Part shown: positions 24,496 through 36,300 of the stretch, piece by piece
Layout of the letters: each line of letters opens with the position of its first letter
Position numbering within the stretch: position 1 is the stretch's first letter
Source of the DNA: Aphelenchoides besseyi
Taxonomy: Eukaryota > Nematoda > Chromadorea > Rhabditida > Aphelenchoididae
DNA: 64,000 nucleotides
Direction: 5' to 3'
Assembly: GCA_024699855.1 (NCBI GenBank)
Contig: JAMPIQ010000002.1
Span: forward strand, 3,534,001-3,598,000
Translations under genes and position numbers: made by a program
The notes under the pieces: generated by a model
Seen by the model: the letters and a program-made list of their open reading frames with translations, nothing else
Databases searched by the model: none
What the model was told of the DNA's origin: nothing

Positions 24496-27400
24496 ATGGT
24501 GCTAACGACCGTTCTGTCTATGATACGCTATGTGTCGGGAACTAACGATCGAGATTTCGTCGATCGTCTGCACAGTTATTTCACCACCAACATTTTGATT
24601 GGTCTCTCGGTTTTAGTCAGTTTCAAGGTACGTAAGAATACTCGAGTGAATATCGATGTATGTTTCAGCAATTTGGCGGAACACCCATAGGTTAGTTTTT
24701 ATTGCAAAACAATGAACGATTGTTTATGATTGGAATTCAGAATGTTTAACACCGGACGTGTTCAGCGGCAGTTGGGAAGAAGTAAGTTTTGCATTTGAAA
24801 TATAAACAACTGTTGTGCAATCAAATGACTCTGTTGATGACCGTTGAATGCGATAGCGAGCTAATCAATGCGCGTTGAAGTTGTTCATATGATTTGACCG
24901 ATTTAGCGTGTTTTAACTTCTTTTCCAAGTATTCACTTAGCTATCGTCTTTTGGTGCAGCGATGAGAAGACGAAGTTTGATTAGCTGTGGTGAGCAGAAG
25001 CACAACGCGTGAAAATCGTAATTTTGAAGTGTTTATTCGCGGGTTTTGATTCCCCGCTTCCAACAATCTAAATCTGATTGTTGGCCAGTAGTTGAGATCC
25101 TTGCATTTTGTACGGACTTTAAAGCTACTGAGTAGTTGAGGGCTTGAGGTCACCCAAAAAAACACTTTCAATAGTCTACAACTCGAACATAAGTCTTAAA
25201 TCTTTTGTTGTCACAACTTTTTTCGACCGTGATCTTCAACGGTATTCAGCGGCAGACAGTCCCGCCCGATTTTGAGCAACGGAGCACATTTTGTCATATC
25301 GCTCCTCGACCCGCATTGTCCTGCTCCGTCTATCGTCGACGGACTCCCGATTTCTCATCCAACACACAAAACGATCGCCAAATATGGGACTTTAACCGAA
25401 AAGTGTGAACTTACACACGTGCGCGTTTCGATCTTTTTGAGTTCGCATCTTGATCGGTTAACTAACCTGTTGAACTTGGTTCTGTTTACGTGTGTTGATT
25501 TAGTTTTGTTTAACACCATTTGTGATTGTGGAATGTTGTGCTGTTTGGACTGATTAGATGGTGAACATGCTCGTTGACTTTAACTGCACGATCTTACTCC
25601 GATCACTTCACGTCCATAAAATTCGAAGATAATCAACAGCAATGAACATCCTTGGTGCCGTGCTGAACAGCGGTCGGTTTTCTGTTGAAGCTCCGCATTT
25701 CGCGGATTTCGTCGACTCGGTTCGTCAACTTATCTTACGTCTAGTGTGAAGTGTTTGTAGGTGAATTCGGTGTTTACGAGTAATGCATTGATTGTGTTGG
25801 CTTTAATCGGCTCTTACAAACAGTTTGGCGGTCATCCGATCGAGTGTCTAACTCCCGATTTACCTTTTGTGGGCGCTGATGAAGTACGAAATTATTTGCA
25901 CAAAAATTGTTTATAAAACTTTACTCTAAAGATTGATACTAAAGACTTCAATTTCAGTATGCTGGTAAGTACGATCGAACGCATTGACCATCGAATAATT
26001 TTTTTGAAGAAAATTACTGTTGGGCTCAAGATACGGTTGGTTTTTCGTTTATTTATCATTAGAGCTTATCAAGAGCTTGCAAAAGTAACTGAACGGTTTT
26101 TAGTATTCGGTGCTAATGGATGAGATAGTCGATGGAATGTCTCGGCATGAACGACAACAACGACGTATCAGTTACTACCAATGGGTATTCACATTCAATC
26201 AGAATTGAAACGATTGCGTTTAGGTTCCTTTCTTTTTGTTGATCACCGCTGCGTGCTTTCGATTACCATCGATTCTATGGAAATACATGTCTGGTCACTC
26301 AGGTTTTGTTCTTGTCATTTCCTACATAATTAGTTGCTTTAGGAATCAAAATTCAAGAGATTGTCAAACTTTCCAGTGATCCCAATAACATTAAACCTGA
26401 CATCAAACGAGCCAACATTCGATCTTTGACTGTTCATCTTCAGGTTCGTTTTCGTTTCTTTGCTTCGCTGCCATGTTAACGGAATTGAATTGCGCCAAAA
26501 CTTTTATTGCTCGATGTAAACACGATCTCTCAAATTTATTACCGATCAGGCTAAGAATCGTGAGGATCGAAAATTTTATCGCTTGTTGTTTGTTTACTTT
26601 ACATCCAAAACCACATTACCGTATGAGTTGGTGGTGGCGTGTGATCTTTGCAGTTCCAAGGGAAAAATTGAAGTAACAAGTCAATTTTAGGGTGCACTGC
26701 GATTTCATCGGCGTTTGAACAAAAAGCAAATTCGGCCACACAGACTTCTAAGACTTTTCAATTTACCTTATTCTGCGTGCTTTGTTACAGTTATGTATAT
26801 GATCACGAAGGTACATTTTGTTCCATTAGTTATACATAACTATTCGACCTTAGTTCTGCTACTTGATGAACGTCTTCTTCCAACTGCTGCTAATGAACAA
26901 GTTCCTGGAAACGGACAAATACAAATTCTATGGTCTAGGGGCCATCGTTGACATGTTGAACGGTAAAACTTGGGAAACTTCCGGTGTGTTTCCCAGAGTT
27001 TCGTTGTGCGACTTCCAGGTCCGGGTTATGGGCAACATTCAAGAGCACACGATTCAATGCGTTCTCGTGGTACGTACTCCGAATACAACCATTTCAAGTG
27101 ACTTTCGAGTTTAGATCAATATATTCAACGAAAAAATATTTATTTTTCTTTGGTTTTGGTTCGTTTTTCTGCTCATTTTCACTGCCGGTTCATTTCTCTA
27201 TTGGATGGCTCTTTTCGTTGTTCCGTTTCCGAACCGACGATTCATTAAACGACATTTGGAAATGAGCGAGTTGACTTTCGATCCGGACGAAAATGACAAG
27301 GCAGTTGAACGTTTCATTGATTCGTATCTTCGAAGTGATGGAATTTTCGTGATCCGAATGTTGACTTTACATTCGGGAGTCATATTCGGCACAGATCTCG

Positions 27401-28166
27401 TTCAAGAACTATGGAAATCGTATTACGGAATCGAAGAGAACATCAAACGAAGCAACTCCAATCCCAATATTTCTGCTTATCCGATGGGTAAACAACAATA
27501 TACTTGATTAACTTGTCGTAGCTTCAGGTCTAGAAGATCAAAATGATTTCGAAAACACGAAAAACTTTTTGCGGCAACGTCGACGTAACGACATGTACAA
27601 ACCGAATAGTCGTCGCGGATCACGAGATGCTAATGAACGGTGAGATTTTGTTGATGAGACGCTGTGACATGTTATTTCAGTTTAATAACACCACCTTTGC
27701 CTCCACAAGCCGTGTTAAAAGCGTTGCAACAAGCTGTGAAACCGAACAGCGTAAACAGCAGTACTGGCAGTTCACCGGGTACGATACAATCAATTTGTTC
27801 ATAATTATGTTTGTATTCAGGAACAAATGCTACGCTCACAATATCCGACTCAAATGTTCCTTATCGACCTCCGACTTTCGGTGTCGCCGAAGGTGATGGC
27901 TATTCGACTAACAACAACCATTTGTCCGATTCAACTCACTCTACACCCGTTAAGTTGAATGAAACCATACCTGAAGAGGACGAAGAAGTAAAAACGAATG
28001 TAACTCAACGACAACAAAGCCCACGAGAGTACACGATGACACGAGAGGCATTGGAAGGTGAGTAGTAATTGTTACAGTGAAAGTAATTTCAATGATGTTT
28101 ATAGCTCGACCTGCTTTAGTTCAAAGGTCACATAAACCCGACAGTACATACGTTAAAATTCAATAG
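24496..28166 (+). CDS. inx: innexin (gap-junction channel) with two alternative 5'-end exon sets
   Basis: Four-TM gap-junction subunit. The upstream start (24496) uses exons at 24496-24628, about 24668-24690 and 24741-24780, encoding the N-terminal helix, TM1 and [17 protein letters not shown]. All later exons are shared. A 7-base exon, then [26 protein letters not shown] (the YYQWVPF motif, TM2), the loop with [15 protein letters not shown]3, extracellular loop 2 with VSLCDFQ and [12 protein letters not shown] (both conserved cysteines), TM4, and a long tail with [15 protein letters not shown] Ser/Thr-rich sequence. The tail ends DSTYVKIQ at 28166. About 480 residues. A second complete set of first exons starts at 25642 (separate entry). 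The channel family is certain; the particular C. elegans counterpart is not. Confidence 0.93.
25642..25883 (+). CDS. inx: alternative first exons of the innexin gene
   Basis: Two exons, 25642-25719 and 25761-25883, encode a second innexin N-terminus: [22 protein letters not shown]1 ([14 protein letters not shown]) and [18 protein letters not shown]. They replace exactly the region supplied by the upstream set at 24496-24780. Both sets end in phase 0 (GAA codon) and join the same 7-base exon at 25958-25964. The intron layout differs: this set has an intron before TM1 and none inside the QFGG block, the reverse of the upstream set. An internal promoter must lie between 24781 and 25641. The coding match to innexin N-termini is strong; actual use of both is inferred. 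Confidence 0.85.
25958..25964 (+). other. inx: 7-base microexon of the innexin gene
   Basis: Sequence TATGCTG between an AG acceptor (TTTCAG) and a GTAAGT donor. It starts in phase 0 and ends in phase 1. Together with the next exon (from 26010) it restores the invariant loop sequence YAENYCW. Skipping it would shift the frame. Confidence 0.85.
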
Positions 28167-28861
28167 CCTTCTTTCTAAATTACAAATCATTACGGGATCT
28201 CCAAAAACCTTCGGTTCACCAATAAAATGTGCCTTTATGTTTTACAATTGCACTTGTTTGCTGTTTCAAGTTTGCGATTAAAATAAACGGTAATCATTTG
28301 CTAGGTGGATTGACAAGTAGACGCAGATTGTTCAGTTTGTAGGAACGTATAGTAAGTTGAATTGAAAAGACGAAAACTCTGCTCGAAATTATAAACTCGT
28401 TTTCGATTTCTCTACGTGATTCAAACTCAGAATCGGACTAACCGCGGATTTCTGGTCGGTTTCGAATGACGCAACACATCGGCGTGGATAAGTCGCTCGG
28501 TTGGATTCGATCATCGTCTTTGTATTTGCTGAGACGGCGCTTCGACTATTGTCCTCAATCGGGTGTTCAACTTTTTTTGTTTATGCCTACAGACTTAAAA
28601 TCCACGACTCCAAGGTCTTCATTGTTATTTTGAGCTGTTGGATACAAACCGTGATTTCATCGGGTGTTTTTATTTCCGTTTTTGTTCATAACCTTTGGGT
28701 TCCTTTTCTTTTATTCGAAAGTGGTTCCGTCCGCCTTTAGATTACGTTCGACTTTGCTCGACCGTTACGTATAAATTGAGGAGTACATCGACGGAAAAGG
28801 TCGTGATTCGATTTCGATCTTCATTTCATTGGTCTCTCTGAGCTTCTCGTTGCTGATCCTC
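28167..28861. other. intergenic region
   Basis: Lies between the innexin stop and the next signal-peptide gene. An open frame at about 28501-28740 is hydrophobic but has no ATG start and no splice partner. No gene is supported. Confidence 0.4.
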
Positions 28862-30074
28862 ATGTTTACTCAATTGGCAATCGGCTTTTACCTGTTATTT
28901 GGCGTTGTATCGGCTCAAGTTCATTCATCAAGACGTAAATTTAAATCTGTTGCCCTAGTGATTTCATCTGTAAATTTCAGCTTCTCGACCTGCTACGCGT
29001 TTGCATATTCAAACAAATCAAGCGTACAATCAGGAGCCGTCCGGTTACGATGGAAACAACGACAAATGGCCGGCAGCGTTGGTTATCGATACCTCGAACA
29101 TCTCAACTGAAGCAGCAGCTCAACACGATCTTTTCTACGGCGGTGGTGGAGCCGCCGCTTTACCAAGTCGATCGTTTGTCGAAGAAGGACGAGCACGAAC
29201 CAAGCCCGTTGAAGAGCGAATTTCAACGGCTGCCACACGCCGTCCAACTACGACATCAACCACAACAACTCCACGTCCTGAATTCACATCAACGGATGCT
29301 GAAGAGCAAGAAATGATTTCCGTTTCCGACTCCAACGATTACGAAGGCCGTCGACTTCCGGCTGTTGCAGCAGTTCGCGATCCCTCGCATCGAATTCGCG
29401 TAACCACGACTCCAAATCCATACGAAGTGAATGAAGAACAACAACGATTGGTAACAAAATTGATGAACATCGACAACTTGAGCCGCTTTACTGCCGGTAA
29501 TAACCACGATCACTAATTCCAATTTAACTCTTTTAGATGATCGTGATTCTCAACCGAATGCCTATGAAAGCAACGATCGTGTAACTGCTTTGTTGTCTCG
29601 TGATCGTGAACAACCCCCGTCGCCATTCAACAACGAAACAATTGTTGATGACACCACTGATACGAATCGAACCGACGAAATCAACGAGATTTTGAAACGC
29701 CCGTTGAATCGAAGCGGTGATTCGCCGTTGAGAGACGAGGTACGAGGTCATGTCGATACAACAACGTTACTTTGTGTTTAGAATTGGGAACGCGCAGCTC
29801 TGAACATTGCTCGTTTGTTGCACGATGAATCACTTAACAACCAAAACAACGTCAAAACCGAGGGATCGTTGAAAGTCGGAAAGAAGGTCCGAGTGATTCG
29901 ACTTCCTCCGATGAAAGATGCCGAAAGCGAAGAGATCATTCTTGTCGGTGGTATGCTCGAATTGTACTACAATTGTAATCTTCATTTTTAGAACAAGGCA
30001 ACGCCACAATTCATCGTGGTCGTGGACGTACAAATATGTTCATTGAAGCGACAAGCATTTTGAAACGTCATTAA
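28862..30074 (+). CDS. secreted Thr/Pro-rich protein, nematode-type, unknown function
   Basis: Starts at ATG 28862 with a signal peptide (MFTQLAIGFYLLFGVVSAQ). A 46-base intron then joins a region of about 350 residues with low-complexity stretches (RRPTTTSTTTTPRPEF), acidic patches and repeated Asn/Asp/Arg-rich segments. The C-terminal part contains EGSLKVGKKVRVIRLPPMKD and ends FIEATSILKRH. Five exons. No enzyme or binding domain was recognised. The Thr/Pro block is a likely site of O-glycosylation, suggesting a matrix or surface protein (inference). A poly(A) signal lies at 30113-30118. Confidence 0.72.
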
Positions 30075-30112
30075 TTCAATTTTGAGTGCCGTGTATAAGT
30101 TGGAATGTTTCG

Positions 30113-30118
30113 AATAAA
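30113..30118 (+). promoter_or_regulatory. AATAAA poly(A) signal
   Basis: Hexamer 39 bases after the stop of the Thr/Pro-rich secreted protein gene. Confidence 0.55.
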
Positions 30119-30701
30119 TTGCAAATTACATTTAACATCGAATTGTGTAGAAACAAACCGACAAACCGGGTTTAAGAAGTACGCGAAAAATGTTATTTGA
30201 AAAAGGATTCTGCTCACGATGTGCTTAGCAGTCTAAAAACTGAACAAACTTAATGCGAATCTAAGATTACACGATAATACTACAGTTTTTAGCATCATAG
30301 GAAATTGCGAGGTTGTAAAGACGTGAATCTCTTCACCAGAAATCTCTGAGTTGATTGAATGATTTTTGGGTTTAAAGTTTAAATGCCAACCATTAGAAAA
30401 TTTCTGCTGCAACAGATTTTGCTTGTATGAAAGGGCGAACTGAAGTCGTATCTTTCAAATATACATTAACATTATTATTTGAGCAGTGAATAAACACTCC
30501 TTAGAATCGTGTTTATCATCCTCGAACGTGGCCTAAGCATTCTGAATACATGTTTGCATTCCTCTGGTGGTTGTTCGTGAAATCGCATCTGCGTTTTGTG
30601 TTCTACATTTCGCCATCGAATCGGTCGCTAAGCTGCTCAAACAACTCGTACATGACTACTTGATTGTATCGAGGTCAAAACTTACTGATACAACACAATC
30701 G
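30119..30701. other. intergenic region
   Basis: AT-rich sequence without a supported gene. An in-frame extension upstream of 30702 exists but lacks an ATG. Confidence 0.35.
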
Positions 30702-32975
30702 ATGTCTTTATCTTTGAGAGACTTTTGTTGCTTACCGCGCCTTCGCAATGTTTTAATTGTGTTGGGTTGTCTAGTTCTAACTGTTACTTTCATCGAAGAA
30801 ATGGACAGATTATACGATTACCATCTGACAAACGGTAGGAAAGATATTCGACAATCAAATCCATTTTCTTCAGAGTCATATCAATCCACGCATATTCGAT
30901 TCGTTCATTCGACAATACTCAAACATTTTAAAACGCCGTTCGTCAATCCATTCAAACAATCTCAACCCAATCCTCCATGTCGTTTACCTCTTCTTAACCC
31001 ATGGGACGAAACTGTACTCAAATATGTTGATCCGGAATTCGATCCTCTGGAATCTTGCAAACCGACCTACAAAGCACGATTCACTTTTAACCAGGAATTC
31101 CAACTGGAACGAGTTAATGAGTTTCAAGAAGCCGAAGATGAACGATGCTATTACAGGTAACTTAATAGTAAAGTTTTGCACAAATGAGTATTTCAGTTGT
31201 GTTTTTGCGGTTTCTGATTTACGGATTTCTCAAGAAGAGTTCGTTTTGATCGACACCAATGGCGACTCAAATCACACTGTACGTTGTGACGTGGTTGAAA
31301 TCAAATGTGAAAAAGCGAATGAAACTACGTACCGTGATGTCATTTATCAAGTTTATAGAGAGTAAGCATATGGTTAGAAATTGCATCGCCTAATTGCTCC
31401 TTTAGTCTCATCAAAGATCCTATTCAGAATACAACCGAAAAAGCTCCCAGCGTTTTTATTCTCGGATTGGATTCATTCTCAAGTTCACAAGCTGTACGAA
31501 GCTTACAGAAGTCGATCTTTTACTTTCGACATCAATTGGGAGGGGTCCACTTTCCCTTTATGAGCAAAAATGCCGAGAATACAAAAAACCAAACACAATG
31601 TCGTTGTTTTTTGGACAGCGAGTTTATCGTCTTCCAGAAAACCCGTTTGACGACAAATCGAAGCAACTTCCCGAGGTTCCCTATTGCTACGATTATTTGG
31701 ATTCTAGACCTTATATCTTATACGAGTTCCTTAATGCCGGCTACGAGATGATGAATGCCGAGGATTGGCTTACAACCGAATTCATGTATCCGAACTGTTA
31801 TGGATTCAAACGAATCCCATTCAATCACACGTTCAAAGGAATGGCCAAACTGATGAAACAAAAAGATCTAAACCAAGTTGTCCAGAAACAACAATGCAAA
31901 GAAGCGACCCATCACATCTTAGAATACACCGAGAAATACTTAAAAGTCTATGCTGATAAACCCACTGTTACTCTTCTTTTCCTCACAGATCTTGGACATG
32001 ACCATATCAATGGTGGATATCATGTTGATAGTGCGTTTCACCAATTCTTCAGTAGAAATGAAGAACACGTAAGTACTTCTACGGATGGTGAACAAATTAT
32101 TTGTAGTTACGTGATTCGTTTATTTTTGTCTTTGGTGACCATGGCAATAGACTTGCACGCGTTCATCTAACTTCGATTGGAAGAATCGAAGACAGAAATC
32201 CGATGCTTGTGTTGGCCGTGCCCGAGAAGTTGAGAAGAAATCCAACATTGATGAGCACGTTGAATCTGAATTCACGACGTTTGATCAGTCATTACGACAC
32301 CTATGTAACTTTAAAAGAGATTGCTAAGGTATGAGATCTTGAAGTTCTTCTTCGTTTTCACTGTTTTAGTATGGCCAAACGTGGACCGAAACCAGCGATT
32401 TTGAACAGTTTATTGATCCTGCTCTTACGCGAAATCAAATAGGAACCTCTTATCTGCATCCCATTTCCGACAATCGAACTTGTAACGACTTGCAAATACC
32501 ATTTCAAGTAGAAATTGAATAGTTGGAATGGAACTTTGAGCGTTATTTTAGTACTGTCTTTGTCAGGAAACCAAAGTTCCAATTGACGATGTGGAATTAG
32601 CGAAACGTTTGATCCGTGTGATTGTCGATCACATGAACCAGCAATTGCAATCGAACTCCGAGACCAAATCGAAATGTGCACAGCTGTCGTTAAACGAGAA
32701 AAAACCCTTCAGTTTGGTTCAACATCGACCAGAATCCAAACGCCGAGTGTATTTCACGACATTCGCAGTCAATCCAAGCAACGGTTCTTATGTTGGCTTT
32801 GTGGAGGTATGTAAATTGAATTACTCTACACTAAACCAGCACTTAGATGCTGAATAACGGAACGATTGTTGCGTCTCAAAAACACTATCCAAGACAAGAT
32901 GCCTACGGAAAGCACTCCAAGTGTTTGAAGACGGATACCGAATTACTTCGACACTACTGCTATTGCAACAAATAA
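30702..32975 (+). CDS. DUF229 family protein (alkaline-phosphatase/sulfatase-like fold), type II membrane
   Basis: Member of a family expanded in nematodes with the alkaline phosphatase-like fold. The start at 30702 gives a short cytosolic end and a signal anchor (VLIVLGCLVLTVTFIEEM). Two cysteine-containing exons follow (EDERCYYR, then CVFAVSDLRISQEEF). The core has VFILGLDSFSSSQ with the Asp-Ser expected at the metal/nucleophile site, FLTDLGHDHINGGYHVD with two His and Asp ligands, and FVFGDHGNR. A C-terminal domain of about 200 residues ends ELLRHYCYCNK. About eight exons and 650 residues. The metal-binding positions look conserved, so enzymatic activity is possible, but no substrate is known for the family. 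Confidence 0.85.
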
Positions 32976-33348
32976 TGCGATTCATGAATTGCGGGGCTTT
33001 GAGTAAATTTAATTGAATTGTTGTCATTTAACTCCTGATACCATGGCTTTCTGAAACCTGATTTGTTAGTAATCACGTTTTATGACGAGTTTAGTAGGTG
33101 GTCGTAGGATAAGAACACCTCTTCGGACACTTAAATTGTTCATCTAAAGTACATTTCCATATTCATTCACAAAATCTGAGCCAACGAAGCCGGAAGTTTG
33201 TATTCTTGCGAACAGTCGTTCTAACAACTACGATTAACTACAATCAGTATACATGTGTTACAAAAGTATACTTGAAAATTCGCGAACCAAAGATCTACAA
33301 TACAATTTCGATTAATTTTAAACATAGTTCATATGCATCAGTCATATC
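32976..33348. other. intergenic region
   Basis: Contains no supported gene. Presumed 3' end of the DUF229 gene and promoter of the next chemoreceptor. Confidence 0.4.
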
Positions 33349-34374
33349 ATGACGAGCATCTCGAGTCCTTACACGACTTTTATCTTCTGGGAGAACATCT
33401 TCCTGGCCATATCGCTTTCAATTGCCTTTCTATCGCATGTTTATCTCATCTACAAATCCGCTACGCAAAGATTGTGGATAATAAAAAGCTCGAATCTAAT
33501 GCTCAATATGGTGTGTTGGACAATCACCGGTTTCACTGGTACCGTATACGCGTGTTATTTGGTATTCTCAAGAGAAAGACTCGGTTAAATACTAGTTTGC
33601 ATTGTTCTAACTGTGTTGTCGTTTCAGGTCTAGTGACTTACATGACCGGCTTGACTTTCTCCGCTGCAACTTTTGCAGTCAATGTCAGCGTGACGGCTTT
33701 GTTGCTGGATCGTGTCTGCATTTTTGTTCGTCCCACAAGTTATCGGAAGCGTCGTCGAACATTTACACAAACCAGTGTTTTATGTTGTTTTGCTGCTTTT
33801 TTGTACCAAATGCGAAAGCTCCAATATCTTACCATGGATTTCGGTCCAGCTGACGGTTCCCCATAAACTTCCCGACACATTCAGACGTTTTTTTAGGATG
33901 CACTTCGTTCGCATGCGTGTCCACTTTAACTCCACCGTCTCTGTTCAGCTCTCGATTGGTTGTCGGTTGGGTGAACGTGGTTATTGCAATTATCTTTAAA
34001 GTTGTTCTAAGGAATTACATGACTACTTGTAAAACGTATGGAAGTTTCAAGAAGGTGAGATCATTCTGTTCACTACTTGACGTTTTCGTCTTTAGGTTAA
34101 TCGTCTCACTTCTTATGCAGCCATAAGTGAGATTGCTTTCAACTTTACTCCCAATCTTATCAGCATAGTCTCGAACCAACTTCATTGGGCCATTTGGCAA
34201 ACGATCGGAACTTACACAAGTGTGATGATCGCGTTTAATGCTCTTGCCCAAACCGTCATCTTCACGACGATCTTGGGGAAGCCGAAGCTACGCTATGGGG
34301 TCTCCATTATTCCAAACGGTCGGATTGCAGATTCCCGAGCTGTCATGATATTTAGCAGAAGCACTGCTCGGTAA
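33349..34374 (+). CDS. 7TM chemoreceptor-like protein, family not assigned
   Basis: Four exons joined by introns of about 41-44 bases. Exon 1 (MTSISSPYTTFIFWENIFLA) gives TM1 and TM2. Exon 2 gives TM3 followed by ALLLDRVCIFVRPTSYRKRR, a DRY-like end of TM3 plus basic loop. After a 41-base intron near 33840-33882, exon 3 gives two further segments (LVVGWVNVVIAIIFKVVL). The last exon gives TM6/TM7 (YTSVMIAFNALAQTVIFT) and ends IFSRSTAR at 34374. About 300 residues. The pattern fits nematode chemoreceptors outside the Str/Srh group. The stop is only 15 bases from the stop of the opposing Srv-type gene. Confidence 0.65.
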
Positions 34375-34389
34375 GAATAAACTGGTTTA

Positions 34390-35456
34390 TTAGGTTCTTT
34401 GATAGAATTTGACAGAAGAAACCGAACTACCATTGCGACAATTTGATCGGAAAAACTCTCGACGAATTTTCTGCGAAACTGCGATCATAAACAGAGGAGG
34501 AGACAAGAAGATTAACACAGCGATATGAGACAGTACACTGATAATCGTTTCAACACACGAAGGAATGTTCAATTCTTCGTAAGTTGTATAAACGTAGGAA
34601 AGAACGTCGGAAAGAATCCAAAGAAGATGACAGAACAAGTCGAAAAAACAGATCATCAGTAACGGCAACATTGAGTTTTCTACCCTTGAAGATTTATATC
34701 GAATAAAAAGCGTGACTGTGATCACGTTAACCAAAGTAGATACTATTAAAACAAAACCGTCCAAGAAAATGGTCGTTGATAGATAGTTCCATAACTTAAA
34801 TAGCGTTTTTGCGTCAACGTGCATTGTGTAAGAGTCAAACAGCCACGAGCGGCGACAAGTAGTGATATACGAAACATCCGCGAAGATCAGCTCTCCATAT
34901 GCAGTCAACGGAATAATGAGTTCGATGACAATAACATAAGGGAAAAGTGTTTTCCAAAGCTAAAATGAATCCCTTAAGCGTATAATGGACGCTTCAACTA
35001 CTTACTATTTCATATCGATTCATAAGAACAATGGCGCTAAGTCGATTAAGTGAGAGAAACAGCATCCCGACAGAAGCTAGTGTGCCAAACGAATACATGC
35101 AAAAAAGAAGCAAAGACTTGTAAAGCGCCGGCTTGTTAAATCTTCCTCGCCGATCCCGAACAATCCGAGGATTACAGAAAAATCAAAGATAAGGGCAGCG
35201 ATTTCAATCATGCAAACCTGAACCGAAGAGTATGTTCCAGTTATCTCAAACTTACTGACATCCCATTTAGAATCATAATTTTGTAGAAGGAACCTGAGAA
35301 CACCTTTTTGCGTGTTAAGAAGATGAAGATCAATCGTAGATAGAATGAAATAAAGACAACATTAAAAAGCATTTTTAGCGAAAGCCTAATCACAATTTTT
35401 TTACCATATTCCCCAGAAGGTTGACATCTAATGCCTTCAATGGACAACGACTTCAT
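34390..35456 (-). CDS. 7TM chemoreceptor, Srv type
   Basis: The N-terminal exon from 35456 carries TM1 and the motif VFSGSFYKIMILNG, typical of Srv receptors. A short TM2 exon (CMIEIAALIFDFS) joins by a 44-base intron to PALYKSLLLFCMYSFG. GMLFLSLNRLSAIVLMNRY follows, the Srv end of TM3, then FPYVIVIELIIPLTAYGE and the last exon with TM5 to TM7. About 330 residues, five exons. One alternative for the TM2-TM3 junction is a one-base deletion in a T-run, but the intron reading needs no error. Ligand unknown. Confidence 0.72.
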
Positions 35457-36300
35457 ATGAAGATTTAGGACTACGTGAAGATAGAAAACTCACTTGAAAG
35501 AACTGGAAAAGCTCTTTTCAGGTTCTATTGCTAACTCAATAAGAACTTCTTATTCAACTCACCTATAAACCGCTGACTTAATTCCAGTGGGCAAATTCAA
35601 TTTATATCCTTGTATTCTGATTTTTTTTAGTTTCTTGGTACCGAATGTCAGATATTGTGGACGAATACTCGTTTATGACATGCGACACAAATAATCACTA
35701 ACAAAATCGAAGTCCTTGCTTGAAACATAACTTGTTTTCGATACTCGCTAGCTCGACACCCACTTCAACAATTCGCTCTTGAATTGCATTCAAATTCAGT
35801 CCGACAAGCGTCTCACAACATGTTATTTCCGTCTCATAATCAAGTAACTTGAAGAATAAAAAGATGCAGAAGTTTAGTTTCAGAAACTAGAACCATTTAA
35901 GAGTTAGGTATAGACCGATTACTCTACGAACGTTGGAATTAAAAAGCAGAGTTGGTTTGAATTAGAGACCCACAGTTTTCAGCGGGTTTAAGAGTAACTT
36001 GTTGTCTTGTTCCATAGAGTTGAGACGAGGTGGGCAGTTCCTTGTTTGTTAAATGACTCCAACTAAAACAAGGAAATATTACTAAAGTGACTTATAGCGA
36101 ACGAAGCAATTACTGCACATTGTGTCGTGTTTCATTCTACGCATTTACCACAACATTGCCATTCCTGTATATGGTAAACCCACAGATGCCAATACCGGAC
36201 ATAAACGTTGTTTGGCAATTCTCAAGGTTATAACATCGCATTCCATCCTATTTGCTGATACAAAAACCAAGCTTTTTTCTTCTAACAACTAAGTGAAAAT
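35457..36300. other. gene-poor region
   Basis: AT-rich, no supported exon. Includes the presumed promoter of the Srv-type gene. Confidence 0.4.

Noticed and set aside
24063..24545. 160-codon open frame before the innexin
   Set aside because: It runs into the innexin first exon in another frame and lacks any conserved pattern.
28501..28740. Hydrophobic open frame that looks like a membrane protein
   Set aside because: It begins without ATG and does not splice to the secreted-protein gene that follows.
35130..35230. Apparent frameshift between TM2 and TM3 of the Srv-type receptor
   Set aside because: A 44-base GT-AG intron joins the two parts in frame without any error, so a pseudogene call is not needed.
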